In this document: positions 35,934-49,484 of the stretch, piece by piece | Numbering within the stretch: position 1 is the stretch's first letter | Layout of the letters: the number at the start of each line of letters is the position of its first letter | Origin: Cricetomys ansorgei | Taxonomy: Eukaryota; Chordata; Mammalia; Rodentia; Nesomyidae | Direction: 5' to 3' | Assembly (NCBI GenBank): GCA_026225945.1 | Contig: JAMJFZ010000177.1 | Location: 124,001-188,000, forward strand | DNA length: 64,000 nucleotides | Position numbers and translations under genes: made by a program | Notes under the pieces: generated by a model | Database searches by the model: none | Told to the model about the DNA's origin: nothing | What the model saw: the letters and a program-made list of their open reading frames with translations, nothing else

Positions 35934-35942
35934 ACACACACA
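35701..35942. repeat. Composite microsatellite tract A, M13
   Basis: 242 bp. The T run is long and split by a G; separator TATCTCACACAACAC. Confidence 0.95.
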
Positions 35943-37693
35943 GAGTGCGCGGACCACACAGGCACACAAGTACACAGGCGCACACCGACACCCTCTCGCA
36001 CAAACACACAGTCACAGAAAATGTTCTCGGACAGTGGACCCTGGAGCCTGCAAATTTTCTATACTCTGGTAACTATTATGACCCCTGAGATTCCATGGAC
36101 GAGCCAGAGCCTGACAGGGGACTTCTGGATCCTTGAAGCTGGGCTTTCTTTCTCCTTTGGTGTGATGCAAGGAGAACTAGTCAGGAGAAGCCACGAACGT
36201 GTATGGCGCCTCCATGGGAGTCTGGCATCACAAGGAGGTGGTTTTACCAACAGGAAGGAGCTTAGCAAATGTAGTCTGGGTGGTCTGATGCCTCTGTGAC
36301 GTCTTTAGAGCAGGATTCAGTGTCCAAAGACAGGCGGGGTCTGGGACCTGGAAGGCTGTGCTTCGCCGTGCCCAGCCAGCCAAGCCCTGTGGCTCTTGGC
36401 CAGCAGGGCGGCTGCCCGCATGCATCCTGGCCTGGTCGCGGGACACCTGGAACTGCTCCTTGCCAAAGCTCTCCCGGGCCGCCAGGAAGCCTGTAGATGA
36501 ATTGGGTGCTTCCTGTGCAGCCAGGCCTAGATGCTCCCGCCTAGCCTGTGTGTCATGCCCGGGCAGAAACCGGGAACTGCCAGCGCGAGCAGCAAAGCAA
36601 TTCCGCTTGATGGCAGTAGTGCACTGTGCTCGTCAACTGCCTGGCGTCTCAGCCTGACTCCCTCCGCCCTCTTGGAGGCAAAAAAAACGGCTACCGGCAA
36701 TCAGGCATCCTCAGGGGAGGAGCCAGAGAAAGAGGAGTCAAGGCCTGGACATAGGAGACTGAGACCCGCCCCCTCCCTGAGGGTAGCCGTCCAGCACCCG
36801 TATCGGACTCATCAGGTCCCTGGGCCCAGCACTGGCTTCCCACCTGGCAGAACAAGGCTCTGTGTGCAAACTGGACAGTTGTGTGCATTGTGAGGGCTCC
36901 AGTGTCTCAGGCCCGAGCACATAGCCTGATGTGAGATGAGTCAGGCCTCTGGAAACCTCGGGTCTTCTTGCCCTTGGAACCAAGGGTGTTGCCTCCAGTA
37001 TCCACATCCCATCAGGGGTCAGTAGGACGCTGCTGCACATGACCCAAAGACGGGGCCCTGCTACTGAGGGGTCCGGGGACATCCACGACCTCCCCTGAAG
37101 TGGCGGGACAGACGTCCAAGACCCTGATGTGAGGAAAAGAAGAAACATTCCGTCCACCTGTGCCCTTGCCTACCAGGCCCTGACTTTTGTTCCCCAAGCT
37201 TACCGGTTCCATGGCATTGCCAGGCAGCCACTATGAGCTATCTCTAGGTAGGTCACAAGCACTCCCTCGCCACAGCCCATCCCCTTCCCTGCCCCTCGAA
37301 CAACATCCACACCACCACTGGGGATACTCGGTTTGCTCTCCTTCAGCCAAAGCCCACAAGTGACTCTTGGTCTCTACCGACACTTCACCCTGCTACTTAC
37401 CTGAGGCTGGAAATAGGCAGGCAAGCAACTCAGACCCTTCTGACAAGACTCAAGTGGACACCCGTGCACCTAGGCGCAAGGCAGAATACACAGTTCTCAC
37501 GGGTCCCACCAGGATCCCCACAAAATATATCCACCCCTAACCTCCACAGTCACTTCCCACATAAGAATCTCTCAAGCCGCCTGCATCCTATGTCCTGCAG
37601 ACCAGACATGAGGGACAGGGAACAAAACACCATAGAGCAGTCAATCCAGAGAATGGCTCTGTTTGACTACCAGACTACATGCAAACTTTCATA

Positions 37694-37819
37694 TTCTCTC
37701 TCTCTCTCTGTCTCTGTCTTCACCTCTCTCCTCTCTCTCTGTCTTTGTATCTGCTCTCTCTCTCTCTCTCTCTCTCTCGTTCTCTCCCTCTCTCCCCGTT
37801 TCCCTCTTCCTCTCTCTCT
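37694..37819. repeat. Polypyrimidine tract B, M14
   Basis: 126 bp; CCCCGTTTCC. Confidence 0.9.
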
Positions 37820-38419
37820 GACTAACTTGTAATCTCTCTCCATTTCCGTGTCCTTGTCACTCACTCATAGACAGACATTCCTGGCCATAGTATCCTGGGC
37901 AGACATGACTGTCTGTGTAACAGATGATATACCATGTGCACTCTGGCAAAGTTTTCCCTTTCCCAGGCAGCCTTTCTCCCATGAGCACTGAGAGTCTCCA
38001 GAAGCCCTTCTCCACAAGGCTAAGACCTTGCCTGATGGAGCCTATTAAAGAGACCACCTTCCCAGGCTATTGGGGACAACTCTCCCATTAGGTAGCCAGC
38101 CTCCTTTAGGCAGCCTCTCTGATGCTGCGAATGGTGCTCCCTTGGAGAGGGCCTGCCTGCTCTGAGTTCTCAGAGGTGTGCCGGGTTGCCAATCCCAAGG
38201 ATGGGTCCTGCAAACTTCAATGTTGTTATCAGACAATTGGTAAGACAGACCTTAGACAGGTACAGGGTCATCCGGAAAAGAGTCTAGACCTCATGGCCAG
38301 CTTATACTGAGGGATGGGACCCTGAAGGGGGCTTCCCCTTCACAAGGACTTGACTTTTCCCTCCCAATCAGGGGCATACATAGCTTCCTATTCGGAGGAC
38401 TACCAGAGAAAAACCTATG

Positions 38420-38435
38420 CACTCTCTCTGTTTTT

Positions 38436-38477
<42 letters not shown>

Positions 38478-38600
38478 CACACACACACACACACAATTTG
38501 CAGACACAGACACACCCACACACAGACACAAACAGACACACACCCACTCTCTCTCTCTCTCACACGGACACACCCACACACAGACACAAAACACACACAC

Positions 38601-38644
<44 letters not shown>

Positions 38645-38654
38645 CACACACACA
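38420..38654. repeat. Composite microsatellite tract A, M14
   Basis: 235 bp. Separator CACACAACAC without TATCTC; island CAATTTGCAG has one A fewer. Confidence 0.95.
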
Positions 38655-40408
38655 GAGTGCGCGGACCACACAGGCACACAAGTACACAGGCGCACACCGA
38701 CTCCCTCTCGCACAAACACACAGTCACAGAAAATGTTCTCGGACAGTGGACCCTGGAGCCTGCAAATTTTCTATACTCTGGTAACTATTATGACCCCTGA
38801 GATTCCATGGACGAGCCAGAGCCTGACAGGGGACTTCTGGATCCTTGAAGCTGGGCTTTCTTTCTCCTTTGGTGTGATGCAAGGAGAACTAGTCAGGAGA
38901 AGCCACGAACGTGTATGGCGCCTCCATGGGAGTCTGGCATCACAAGGAGGTGGTTTTACCAACAGGAAGGAGCTTAGCAAATGTAGTCTGGGTGGTCTGA
39001 TGCCTCTGTGACGTCTTTAGAGCAGGATTCAGTGTCCAAAGACAGGCGGGGTCTGGGACCTGGAAGGCTGTGCTTCGCCGTGCCCAGCCAGCCAAGCCCT
39101 GTGGCTCTTGGCCAGCAGGGCGGCTGCCCGCATGCATCCTGGCCTGGTCGCGGGACACCTGGAACTGCTCCTTGCCCAAAGCTCTCCCGGGCCGCCAGGA
39201 AGCCTGTAGATGAATTGGGTGCTTCCTGTGCAGCCAGGCCTAGATGCTCCCGCCTAGCCTGTGTGTCATGCCCGGGCAGAAACCGGGAACTGCCAGCGCG
39301 AGCAGCAAAGCAATTCCGCTTGATGGCAGTAGTGCACTGTGCTCGTCAACTGCCTGGCGTCTCAGCCTGACTCCCTCCGCCCTCTTGGAGGCAAAAAAAA
39401 CGGCTACCGGCAATCAGGCATCCTCAGGGGAGGAGCCAGAGAAAGAGGAATCAAGGCCTGGACATAGGAGACTGAGACCCGCCCCCTCCCTGAGGGTAGC
39501 CGTCCAGCACCCGTATCGGACTCATCAGGTCCCTGGGCCCAGCACTGGCTTCCCACCTGGCAGAACAAGGCTCTGTGTGCAAACTGGACAGTTGTGTGCA
39601 TTGTGAGGGCTCCAGTGTCTCAGGCCCGAGCACATAGCCTGATGTGAGATGAGTCAGGCCTCTGGAAACCTCGGGGTTCTTCTTGCCCTTGGAACCAAGG
39701 GTGTTGCCTCCAGTATCCACATCCCATCAGGGGTCAGTAGGACGCTGCTGCACATGACCCAAAGACGGGGCCCTGCTACTGAGGGGTCCGGGGACATCCA
39801 CGACCTCCCCTGAAGTGGCGGGACAGACGTCCAAGACCCTGATGTGAGGAAAAGAAGAAACATTCCGTCCACCTGTGCCCTTGCCTACCAGGCCCTGACT
39901 TTTGTTCCCCAAGCTTACCGGTTCCATGGCATTGCCAGGCAGCCACTATGAGCTATCTCTAGGTAGGTCACAAGCACTCCCTCGCCACAGCCCATCCCCT
40001 TCCCTGCCCCTCGAACAACATCCACACCACCACTGGGGATACTCGGTTTGCTCTCCTTCAGCCAAAGCCCACAAGTGACTCGGTCTCTACCGACACTTCA
40101 CCCTGCTACTTACCTGAGGCTGGAAATAGGCAGGCAAGCAACTCAGACCCTTCTGACAAGACTCAAGTGGACACCCGTGAGCACCTAGGCGCAAGGCAGA
40201 ATACACAGTTCTCACGGGTCCCACCAGGATCCCCACAAAATATATCCACCCCTAACCTCCACAGTCACTTCCCACATAAGAATCTCTCAAGCCGTCTGCA
40301 TCCTATGTCCTGCAGACCAGACATGAGGGACAGGGAACAAAACACCATAGAGCAGTCAATCCAGAGAATGGCTCTGTTTGACTACCAGACTACATGCAAA
40401 CTTTCATA

Positions 40409-40533
40409 TTCTCTCTCTCTCTCTGTCTCTGTCTTCACCTCTCTCCTCTCTCTCTGTCTTTGTATCTGCCTCTCTCTCTCTCTCTCTCTCTCGTTCTCTC
40501 CCTCTCTCCCCGTTTCCCTCTTCCTCTCTCTCT
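40409..40533. repeat. Polypyrimidine tract B, M15
   Basis: 125 bp; CCCCGTTTCC. Confidence 0.9.
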
Positions 40534-41131
40534 GACTAACTTGTAATCTCTCTCCATTTCCGTGTCCTTGTCACTCACTCATAGACAGACATTCCTGGCC
40601 ATAGTATCCTGGGCAGACATGACTGTCTGTGTAACAGATGATATACCATGTGCACTCTGGCAAAGTTTTCCCTTTCCCCAGGCAGCCTTTCTCCCATGAG
40701 CACTGAGAGTCTCCAGAAGCCCTTCTCCACAAGGCTAAGACCTTGCCTGATGGAGCCTATTAAAGAGACCACCTTCCCAGGCTATTGGGGACAACTCTCC
40801 CATTAGGTAGCCAGCCTCCATAGGCAGCCTCTCTGATGCTGCGAATGGTGCTCCCTTGGAGAGGGCCTGCCTGCTCTGAGTTCTCAGAGGTGCCGGGTTG
40901 CCAATCCCAAGGATGGGTCCTGCAAACTTCAATGTTGTTATCAGACAATTGGTAAGACAGACCTTAGACAGGTACAGGGTCATCCGGAAAAGAGTCTAGA
41001 CCTCATGGCCAGCTTAAACTGAGGGATGGGACCCTGAAGGGGGCTTCCCCTTCACAAGGACTTGACTTTTCCCTCCCAATCAGGGGCATACATAGCTTCC
41101 TATTCGGAGGACTACCAGAGAAAAACCTATG

Positions 41132-41143
41132 CACTCTCTCTCT

Positions 41144-41183
<40 letters not shown>

Positions 41184-41316
41184 ATCTCACAAACACACAC
41201 ACACACAAATTTGCAGACACAGACACACCCACACACAGACACAAACAGACACACACCCACTCTCTCTCTCTCTCACACGGACACACCCACACACAGACAC
41301 AAACAGACACACACAC

Positions 41317-41357
<41 letters not shown>

Positions 41358-41366
41358 ACACACACA
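41132..41366. repeat. Composite microsatellite tract A, M15
   Basis: 235 bp. Separator carries an extra GG (GGTATCTC); AAATTTGCAG; ACACGGAC. Confidence 0.95.
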
Positions 41367-43119
41367 GAGTGCGCGGACCACACAGGCACACAAGTACACA
41401 GGCGCACACCGACTCCCTCTCGCACAAACACACAGTCACAGAAAATGTTCTCGGACAGTGGACCCTGGAGCCTGCAAATTTTCTATACTCTGGTAACTAT
41501 TATGACCCCTGAGATTCCATGGACGAGCCAGAGCCTGACAGGGGACTTCTGGATCCTTGAAGCTGGGCTTTCTTTCTCCTTTGGTGTGATGCAAGGAGAA
41601 CTAGTCAGGAGAAGCCACGAACATGTATGGCGCCTCCATGGGAGTCTGGCATCACAAGGAGGTGGTTTTACCAACAGGAAGGAGCTTAGCAAATGTAGTC
41701 TGGGTGGTCTGATGCCTCTGTGACGTCTTTAGAGCAGGATTCAGTGTCCAAAGACAGGCGGGGTCTGGGACCTGGAAGGCTGTGCTTCGCCGTGCCCAGC
41801 CAGCCAAGCCCTGTGGCTCTTGGCCAGCAGGGCGGCTGCCCGCATGCATCCTGGCCTGGTCGCGGGACACCTGGAACTGCTCCTTGCCAAAGCTCTCCCG
41901 GGCCGCCAGGAAGCCTGTAGATGAATTGGGTGCTTCCTGTGCAGCCAGGCCTAGATGCTCCCGCCTAGCCTGTGTGTCATGTCCGGGCAGAAACCGGGAA
42001 CTGCCAGCGCGAGCAGCAAAGCAATTCCGCTTGATGGCAGTAGTGCACTGTGCTCGTCAACTGCCTGGCGTCTCAGCCTGACTCCCTCCGCCCTCTTGGA
42101 GGCAAAAAAAACGGCTACCGGCAATCAGGCATCCTCAGGGGAGGAGCCAGAGAAAGAGGAATCAAGGCCTGGACATAGGGGAGACTGAGACCCGCCCCCT
42201 CCCTGAGGGTAGCCGTCCAGCACCCGTATCGGACTCATCAGGTCCCTGGGCCCAGCACTGGCTTCCCACCTGGCAGAACAAGGCTCTGTGTGCAAACTGG
42301 ACAGTTGTGTGCATTGTGAGGGCTCCAGTGTCTCAGGCCCGAGCACATAGCCTGATGTGAGATGAGTCAGGCCTCTGGAAACCTCGGGTCTTCTTGCCCT
42401 TGGAACCAAGGGTGTTGCCTCCAGTATCCACATCCCATCAGGGGTCAGTAGGACGCTGCTGCACATGACCCAAAGACGGGGCCCTGCTACTGAGGGGTCC
42501 GGGGACATCCACGACCTCCCCTGAAGTGGCGGGACAGACGTCCAAGACCCTGATGTGAGGAAAAGAAGAAACATTCCGTCCACCTGTGCCCTTGCCTACC
42601 AGGCCCTGACTTTTGTTCCCCAAGCTTACCGGTTCCATGGCATTGCCAGGCAGCCACTATGAGCTATCTCTAGGTAGGTCACACAAGCACTCCCTCGCCA
42701 CAGCCCATCCCCTTCCCTGCCCCTCGAACAACATCCACACCACCACTGGGGATACTCGGTTTGCTCTCCTTCAGCCAAAGCCCACAAGTGACTCGGTCTC
42801 TACCGACACTTCACCCTGCTACTTACCTGAGGCTGGAAATAGGCAGGCAAGCAACTCAGACCCTTCTGACAAGACTCAAGTGGACACCTGAGCACCTAGT
42901 CGCAAGGCAGAATACACAGTTCTCACGGGTCCCACCAGGATCCCCACAAAATATATCCACCCCTAACCTCCACAGTCACTTCCCACATAAGAATCTCTCA
43001 AGCCGTCTGCATCCTATGTCCTGCAGACCAGACATGAGGGACAGGGAACAAAACACCATAGAGCAGTCAATCCAGAGAATGGCTCTGTTTGACTACCAGA
43101 CTACATGCAAACTTTCATA

Positions 43120-43244
43120 TTCTCTCTCTCTCTCTGTCTCTGTCTTCACCTCTCTCCTCTCTCTCTGTCTTTGTATCTGCCTCTCTCTCTCTCTCTCTCT
43201 CTCGTTCTCTCCCTCTCTCCCCGTTTCCCTCTTCCTCTCTCTCT
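43120..43244. repeat. Polypyrimidine tract B, M16
   Basis: 125 bp; CCCCGTTTCC. Confidence 0.9.
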
Positions 43245-43841
43245 GACTAACTTGTAATCTCTCTCCATTTCCGTGTCCTTGTCACTCACTCATAGACAGA
43301 CATTCCTGGCCATAGTATCCTGGGCAGACATGACTGTCTGTGTAACAGATGATATACCATGTGCACTCCGGCAAAGTTTTCCCTTTCCCAGGCAGCCTTT
43401 CTCCCATGAGCACTGAGAGTCTCCAGAAGCCCTTCTCCACAAGGCTAAGACCTTGCCTGATGGAGCCTATTAAAGAGACCACCTTCCCAGGCTATTGGGG
43501 ACAAATCTCCCATTAGGTAGCCAGCCTCCATAGGCAGCCTCTCTGATGCTGCGAATGGTGCTCCCTTGGAGAGGGCCTGCCTGCTCTGAGTTCTCAGAGG
43601 TGCCGGGTTGCCAATCCCAAGGATGGGTCCTGCAAACTTCAATGTTGTTATCAGACAATTGGTAAGACAGACCTTAGACAGGTACAGGGTCATCCGGAAA
43701 AGAGTCTAGACCTCATGGCCAGCTTAAACTGAGGGATGGGACCCTGAAGGGGGCTTCCCCTTCACAAGGACTTGACTTTTCCCTCCCAATCAGGGGCATA
43801 CATAGCTTCCTATTCGGAGGACTACCAGAGAAAAACCTATG

Positions 43842-43855
43842 CACTCTCTCTGTTT

Positions 43856-43897
<42 letters not shown>

Positions 43898-44021
43898 ACA
43901 ACACACACACACACACAAATTTGCAGACACAGACACACCCACACACAGACACAAACAGACACACACCCACTCTCTCTCTCTCTCACAGGGACACACCCAC
44001 ACACAGACACAAACAGACACA

Positions 44022-44065
<44 letters not shown>

Positions 44066-44074
44066 ACACACACA
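43842..44074. repeat. Composite microsatellite tract A, M16
   Basis: 233 bp. TATCTCACAACAC; second island ACAGGGAC, a state not seen in its neighbours. Confidence 0.95.
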
Positions 44075-45826
44075 GAGTGCGCGGACCACACAGGCACACA
44101 AGTACACAGGCGCACACCGACTCCCTCTCGCACAAACACACAGTCACAGAAAATGTTCTCGGACAGTGGACCCTGGAGCCTGCAAATTTTTCTATACTCT
44201 GGTAACTATTATGACCCCTGAGATTCCATGGACGAGCCAGAGCCTGACAGGGGACTTCTGGATCCTTGAAGCTGGGCTTTCTTTCTCCTTTGGTGTGATG
44301 CAAGGAGAACTAGTCAGGAGAAGCCACGAACGTGTATGGCGCCTCCATGGGAGTCTGGCATCACAAGGAAGTGGTTTTACCAACAGGAAGGAGCTTAGCA
44401 AATGTAGTCTGGGTGGTCTGATGCCTCTGTGACGTCTTTAGAGCAGGATTCAGTGTCCAAAGACAGGCGGGGTCTGGGACCTGGAAGGCTGTGCTTCGCC
44501 GTGCCCAGCCAGCCAAGCCCTGTGGCTCTTGGCCAGCAGGGCGGCTGCCCGCATGCATCCTGGCCTGGTCGCGGGACACCTGGAACTGCTCCTTGCCAAA
44601 GCTCTCCCGGGCCGCCAGGAAGCCTGTAGATGAATTGGGTGCTTCCTGTGCAGCCAGGCCTAGATGCTCCCGCCTAGCCTGTGTGTCATGTCCGGGCAGA
44701 AACCGGGAACTGCCAGCGCGAGCAGCAAAGCAATTCCGCTTGATGGCAGTAGTGCACTGTGCTCGTCAACTGCCTGGCGTCTCAGCCTGACTCCCTCCGC
44801 CCTCTTGGAGGCAAAAAAAACGGCTACCGGCAATCAGGCATCCTCAGGGGAGGAGCCAGAGAAAGAGGAATCAAGGCCTGGACATAGGAGACTGAGACCC
44901 GCCCCCTCCCTGAGGGTAGCCGTCCAGCACCCGTATCGGACTCATCAGGTCCCTGGGCCCAGCACTGGCTTCCCACCTGGCAGAACAAGGCTCTGTGTGC
45001 AAACTGGACAGTTGTGTGCATTGTGAGGGCTCCAGTGTCTCAGGCCCGAGCACATAGCCTGATGTGAGATGAGTCAGGCCTCTGGAAACCTCGGGTCTTC
45101 TTGCCCTTGGAACCAAGGGTGTTGCCTCCAGTATCCACATCCCATCAGGGGTCAGTAGGACGCTGCTGCACATGACCCAAAGACGGGGCCCCTGCTACTG
45201 AGGGGTCCGGGGACATCCACGACCTCCCCTGAAGTGGCGGGACAGACGTCCAAGACCCTGATGTGAGGAAAAGAAGAAACATTCCGTCCACCTGTGCCCT
45301 TGCCTACCAGGCCCTGACTTTTGTTCCCCAAGCTTACCGGTTCCATGGCATTGCCAGGCAGCCACTATGAGCTATCTCTAGGTAGGTCACAAGCACTCCC
45401 TCGCCACAGCCCATCCCCTTCCCTGCCCCTCGAACAACATCCACACCACCACTGGGGATACTCGGTTTGCTCTCCTTCAGCCAAAGCCCACAAGTGACTC
45501 GGTCTCTACCGACACTTCACCCTGCTACTTACCTGAGGCTGGAAATAGGCAGGCAAGCAACTCAGACCCTTCTGACAAGACTCAAGTGGACACCTGAGCA
45601 CCTAGTCGCAAGGCAGAATACACAGTTCTCACGGGTCCCACCAGGATCCCCACAAAATATATCCACCCCTAACCTCCACAGTCACTTCCCAACATAAGAA
45701 TCTCTCAAGCCGTCTGCATCCTATGTCCTGCAGACCAGACATGAGGGACAGGGAACAAAACACCATAGAGCAGTCAATCCAGAGAATGGCTCTGTTTGAC
45801 TACCAGACTACATGCAAACTTTCATA

Positions 45827-45950
45827 TTCTCTCTCTCTCTCTGTCTCTGTCTTCACCTCTCTCCTCTCTCTCTGTCTTTGTATCTGCTCTCTCTCTCTCT
45901 CTCTCTCTCGTTCTCTCCCTCTCTCCCCGTTTCCCTCTTCCTCTCTCTCT
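45827..45950. repeat. Polypyrimidine tract B, M17
   Basis: 124 bp; last copy with CCCCGTTTCC. Confidence 0.9.
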
Positions 45951-46547
45951 GACTAACTTGTAATCTCTCTCCATTTCCGTGTCCTTGTCACTCACTCATA
46001 GACAGACATTCCTGGCCATAGTATCCTGGGCAGACATGACTGTCTGTGTAACAGATGATATACCATGTGCACTCCGGCAAAGTTTTCCCTTTCCCAGGCA
46101 GCCTTTCTCCCATGAGCACTGAGAGTCTCCAGAAGCCCTTCTCCACAAGGCTAAGACCTTGCCTGATGGACCCTATTAAAGAGACCACCTTCCCAGGCTA
46201 TTGGGGACAAATCTCCCATTAGGTAGCCAGCCTCCATAGGCAGCCTCTCTGATGCTGCGAATGGTGCTCCCTTGGAGAGGGCCTGCCTGCTCTGAGTTCT
46301 CAGAGGTGCCGGGTTGCCAATCCCAAGGATGGGTCCTGCAAACTTCAATGTTGTTATCAGACAATTGGTAAGACAGACCTTAGACAGGTACAGGGTCATC
46401 CGGAAAAGAGTCTAGACCTCATGGCCAGCTTAAACTGAGGGATGGGACCCTGAAGGGGGCTTCCCCTTCACAAGGACTTGACTTTTCCCTCCCAATCAGG
46501 GGCATACATAGCTTCCTATTCGGAGGACTACCAGAGAAAAACCTATG

Positions 46548-46724
46548 CACTCTCTCTGTTTTTCTTTTCTCTCTCTCTCTCTCTCTCTCTCTATCTCACA
46601 CTCACACACACACACACAAATTTGCAGACACAGACACACCCACACACAGACACAAACAGACACACACCCACTCTCTCTCTCTCTCACACGGACACACCCA
46701 CACACAGACACAAACAGACACACA

Positions 46725-46770
<46 letters not shown>

Positions 46771-46779
46771 ACACACACA
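46548..46779. repeat. Composite microsatellite tract A, M17
   Basis: 232 bp. Separator TATCTCACACTCAC; AAATTTGCAG; ACACGGAC. Confidence 0.95.
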
Positions 46780-48530
46780 GAGTGCGCGGACCACACAGGC
46801 ACACAAGTACACAGGCGCACACCGACTCCCTCTCGCACAAACACACAGTCACAGAAAATGTTCTCGGACAGTGGACCCTGGAGCCTGCAAATTTTCTATA
46901 CTCTGGTAACTATTATGACCCCTGAGATTCCATGGACGAGCCAGAGCCTGACAGGGGACTTCTGGATCCTTGAAGCTGGGCTTTCTTTCTCCTTTGGTGT
47001 GATGCAAGGAGAACTAGTCAGGAGAAGCCACGAACGTGTATGGCGCCTCCATGGGAGTCTGGCATCACAAGGAGGTGGTTTTACCAACAGGAAGGAGCTT
47101 AGCAAATGTAGTCTGGGTGGTCTGATGCCTCTGTGACGTCTTTAGAGCAGGATTCAGTGTCCAAAGACAGGCGGGGTCTGGGACCTGGAAGGCTGTGCTT
47201 CGCCGTGCCCAGCCAGCCAAGCCCTGTGGCTCTTGGCCAGCAGGGCGGCTGCCCGCATGCATCCTGGCCTGGTCGCGGGACACCTGGAACTGCTCCTTGC
47301 CAAAGCTCTCCCGGGCCGCCAGGAAGCCTGTAGATGAATTGGGTGCTTCCTGTGCAGCCAGGCCTAGATGCTCCCGCCTAGCCTGTGTGTCATGTCCGGG
47401 CAGAAACCGGGAACTGCCAGCGCGAGCAGCAAAGCAATTCCGCTTGATGGCAGTAGTGCACTGTGCTCGTCAACTGCCTGGCGTCTCAGCCTGACTCCCT
47501 CCGCCCTCTTGGAGGCAAAAAAAACGGCTACCGGCAATCAGGCATCCTCAGGGGAGGAGCCAGAGAAAGAGGAGTCAAGGCCTGGACATAGGAGACTGAG
47601 ACCCGCCCCCTCCCTGAGGGTAGCCGTCCAGCACCCGTATCGGACTCATCAGGTCCCTGGGCCCAGCACTGGCTTCCCACCTGGCAGAACAAGGCTCTGT
47701 GTGCAAACTGGACAGTTGTGTGCATTGTGAGGGCTCCAGTGTCTCAGGCCCGAGCACATAGCCTGATGTGAGATGAGTCAGGCCTCTGGAAACCTCGGGT
47801 CTTCTTGCCCTTGGAACCAAGGGTGTTGCCTCCAGTATCCACATCCCATCAGGGGTCAGTAGGACGCTGCTGCACATGACCCAAAGACGGGGCCCTGCTA
47901 CTGAGGGGTCCTGGGACATCCACGACCTCCCCTGAAGTGGCGGGACAGACGTCCAAGACCCTGATGTGAGGAAAAGAAGAAACATTCCGTCCACCTGTGC
48001 CCTTGCCTACCAGGCCCTGACTTTTGTTCCCCAAGCTTACCGGTTCCATGGCATTGCCAGGCAGCCACTATGAGCTATCTCTAGGTAGGTCACAAGCACT
48101 CCCTCGCCACAGCCCATCCCCTTCCCTGCCCCTCGAACAACATCCACACCACCACTGGGGATACTCGGTTTGCTCTCCTTCAGCCAAAGCCCACAAGTGA
48201 CTCTTGGTCTCTACCGACACTTCACCCTGCTACTTACCTGAGGCTGGAAATAGGCAGGCAAGCAACTCAGACCCTTCTGACAAGACTCAAGTGGACACCC
48301 GAGCACCTAGGCGCAAGGCAGAATACACAGTTCTCACGGGTCCCACCAGGATCCCCACAAAATATATCCACCCCTAACCTCCACAGTCACTTCCCACATA
48401 AGAACCTCTCAAGCCGCCTGCATCCTATGTCCTGCAGACCAGACATGAGGGACAGGGAACAAAACACCATAGAGCAGTCAATCCAGAGAATGGCTCTGTT
48501 TGACTACCAGACTACATGCAAACTTTCATA

Positions 48531-48658
48531 TTCTCTCTCTCTCTCTGTCTCTGTCTTCACCTCTCTCCTCTCTCTCTGTCTTTGTATCTGCTCTCTCTCT
48601 CTCTCTCTCTCTCTCTCGTTCTCTCCCTCTCTCCCCCTTTCCCTCTTCCTCTCTCTCT
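48531..48658. repeat. Polypyrimidine tract B, M18
   Basis: 128 bp; CCCCCTTTCC returns. Confidence 0.9.
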
Positions 48659-49256
48659 GACTAACTTGTAATCTCTCTCCATTTCCGTGTCCTTGTCACT
48701 CACTCATAGACAGACATTCCTGGCCATAGTATCCTGGGCAGACATGACTGTCTGTGTAACAGATGATATACCATGTGCACTCCGGCAAAGTTTTCCCTTT
48801 CCCAGGCAGCCTTTCTCCCATGAGCACTGAGAGTCTCCAGAAGCCCTTCTCCACAAGGCTAAGACCTTGCCTGATGGAGCCTATTAAAGAGACCACCTTC
48901 CCAGGCTATTGGGGACAACTCTCCCATTAGGTAGCCAGCCTCCTTTAGGCAGCCTCTCTGATGCTGCGAATGGTGCTCCCTTGGAGAGGGCCTGCCTGCT
49001 CTGAGTTCTCAGAGGTGCCGGGTTGCCAATCCCAAGGATGGGTCCTGCAAACTTCAATGTTGTTATCAGACAATTGGTAAGACAGACCTTAGACAGGTAC
49101 AGGGTCATCCGGAAAAGAGTCTAGACCTCATGGCCAGCTTATACTGAGGGATGGGACCCTGAAGGGGGCTTCCCCTTCACAAGGACTTGACTTTTCCCTC
49201 CCAATCAGGGGCATACATAGCTTCCTATTCGGAGGACTACCAGAGAAAAACCTATG

Positions 49257-49434
49257 CACTCTCTCTGTTTTTTTTCTCTCTCTCTCTCTCTCTCTCTCTA
49301 TCTCACACAACACACACACACACAAATTTGCAGACACAGACACACACACACAGACACAAACAGACACACACCCACTCTCTCTCTCAGACACACGGACACA
49401 CCCACACACAGACACAAACAGACAACACACCCAC

Positions 49435-49475
<41 letters not shown>

Positions 49476-49484
49476 ACACACACA
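49257..49484. repeat. Composite microsatellite tract A, M18
   Basis: 228 bp. Last copy with AAATTTGCAG and TATCTC; second island CAGACACACGGAC. Confidence 0.95.

Larger units (their letters stand above)
33577..36295 (+). repeat. Monomer M13 (2719 bp)
   Basis: The first half matches M12 (CTTCTACC at 33969, CATTAGGGG, GTCCTGGGAC). The second half returns to ACAACTCTCC and CTCCTTTAGG. There is a private 4-bp insertion at about 34661-34668, and a private A near 35990 just after the microsatellite. Confidence 0.96.
36296..39007 (+). repeat. Monomer M14 (2712 bp)
   Basis: Central type for CCTGAGGG, AGAACAAGG and CCAGTATCC, but with flank-like GACTCTTGGTC, CCCGTGCACC and CTTATACTG in the second half. 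A private 2-bp insertion gives GGTGTGCCGGG at about 38177. Confidence 0.96.
39008..41719 (+). repeat. Monomer M15 (2712 bp)
   Basis: Carries several private insertions: C at about 39177, 2 bp at about 39675, 2 bp at about 40179, C at about 40677, and GG before TATCTC in the microsatellite near 41180. Central type elsewhere, including GACTCGGTC and AACATGTATG. The AGGAATC state (not AGGAGTC) near 39449 differs from M11-M14. Confidence 0.96.
41720..44428 (+). repeat. Monomer M16 (2709 bp)
   Basis: First copy with CATGTCCGGG instead of CATGCCCGGG, which breaks a 10-bp palindrome; this is shared only with M17 and M18. Private insertions are 2 bp near 42178, 2 bp near 42683 and one T near 44190. 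It has CCTGAGCACCTAGTCGC like M12 and M17. Confidence 0.96.
44429..47132 (+). repeat. Monomer M17 (2704 bp)
   Basis: Central type, with CATGTCCGGG and CCTGAGCACCTAGTCGC. Private changes are an extra C near 45190, an extra A near 45691 and ACCC for AGCC at about 46170, just before ATTAAA. It is the last copy with CTTAAACTG and CTCCATAGGC. Confidence 0.96.
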
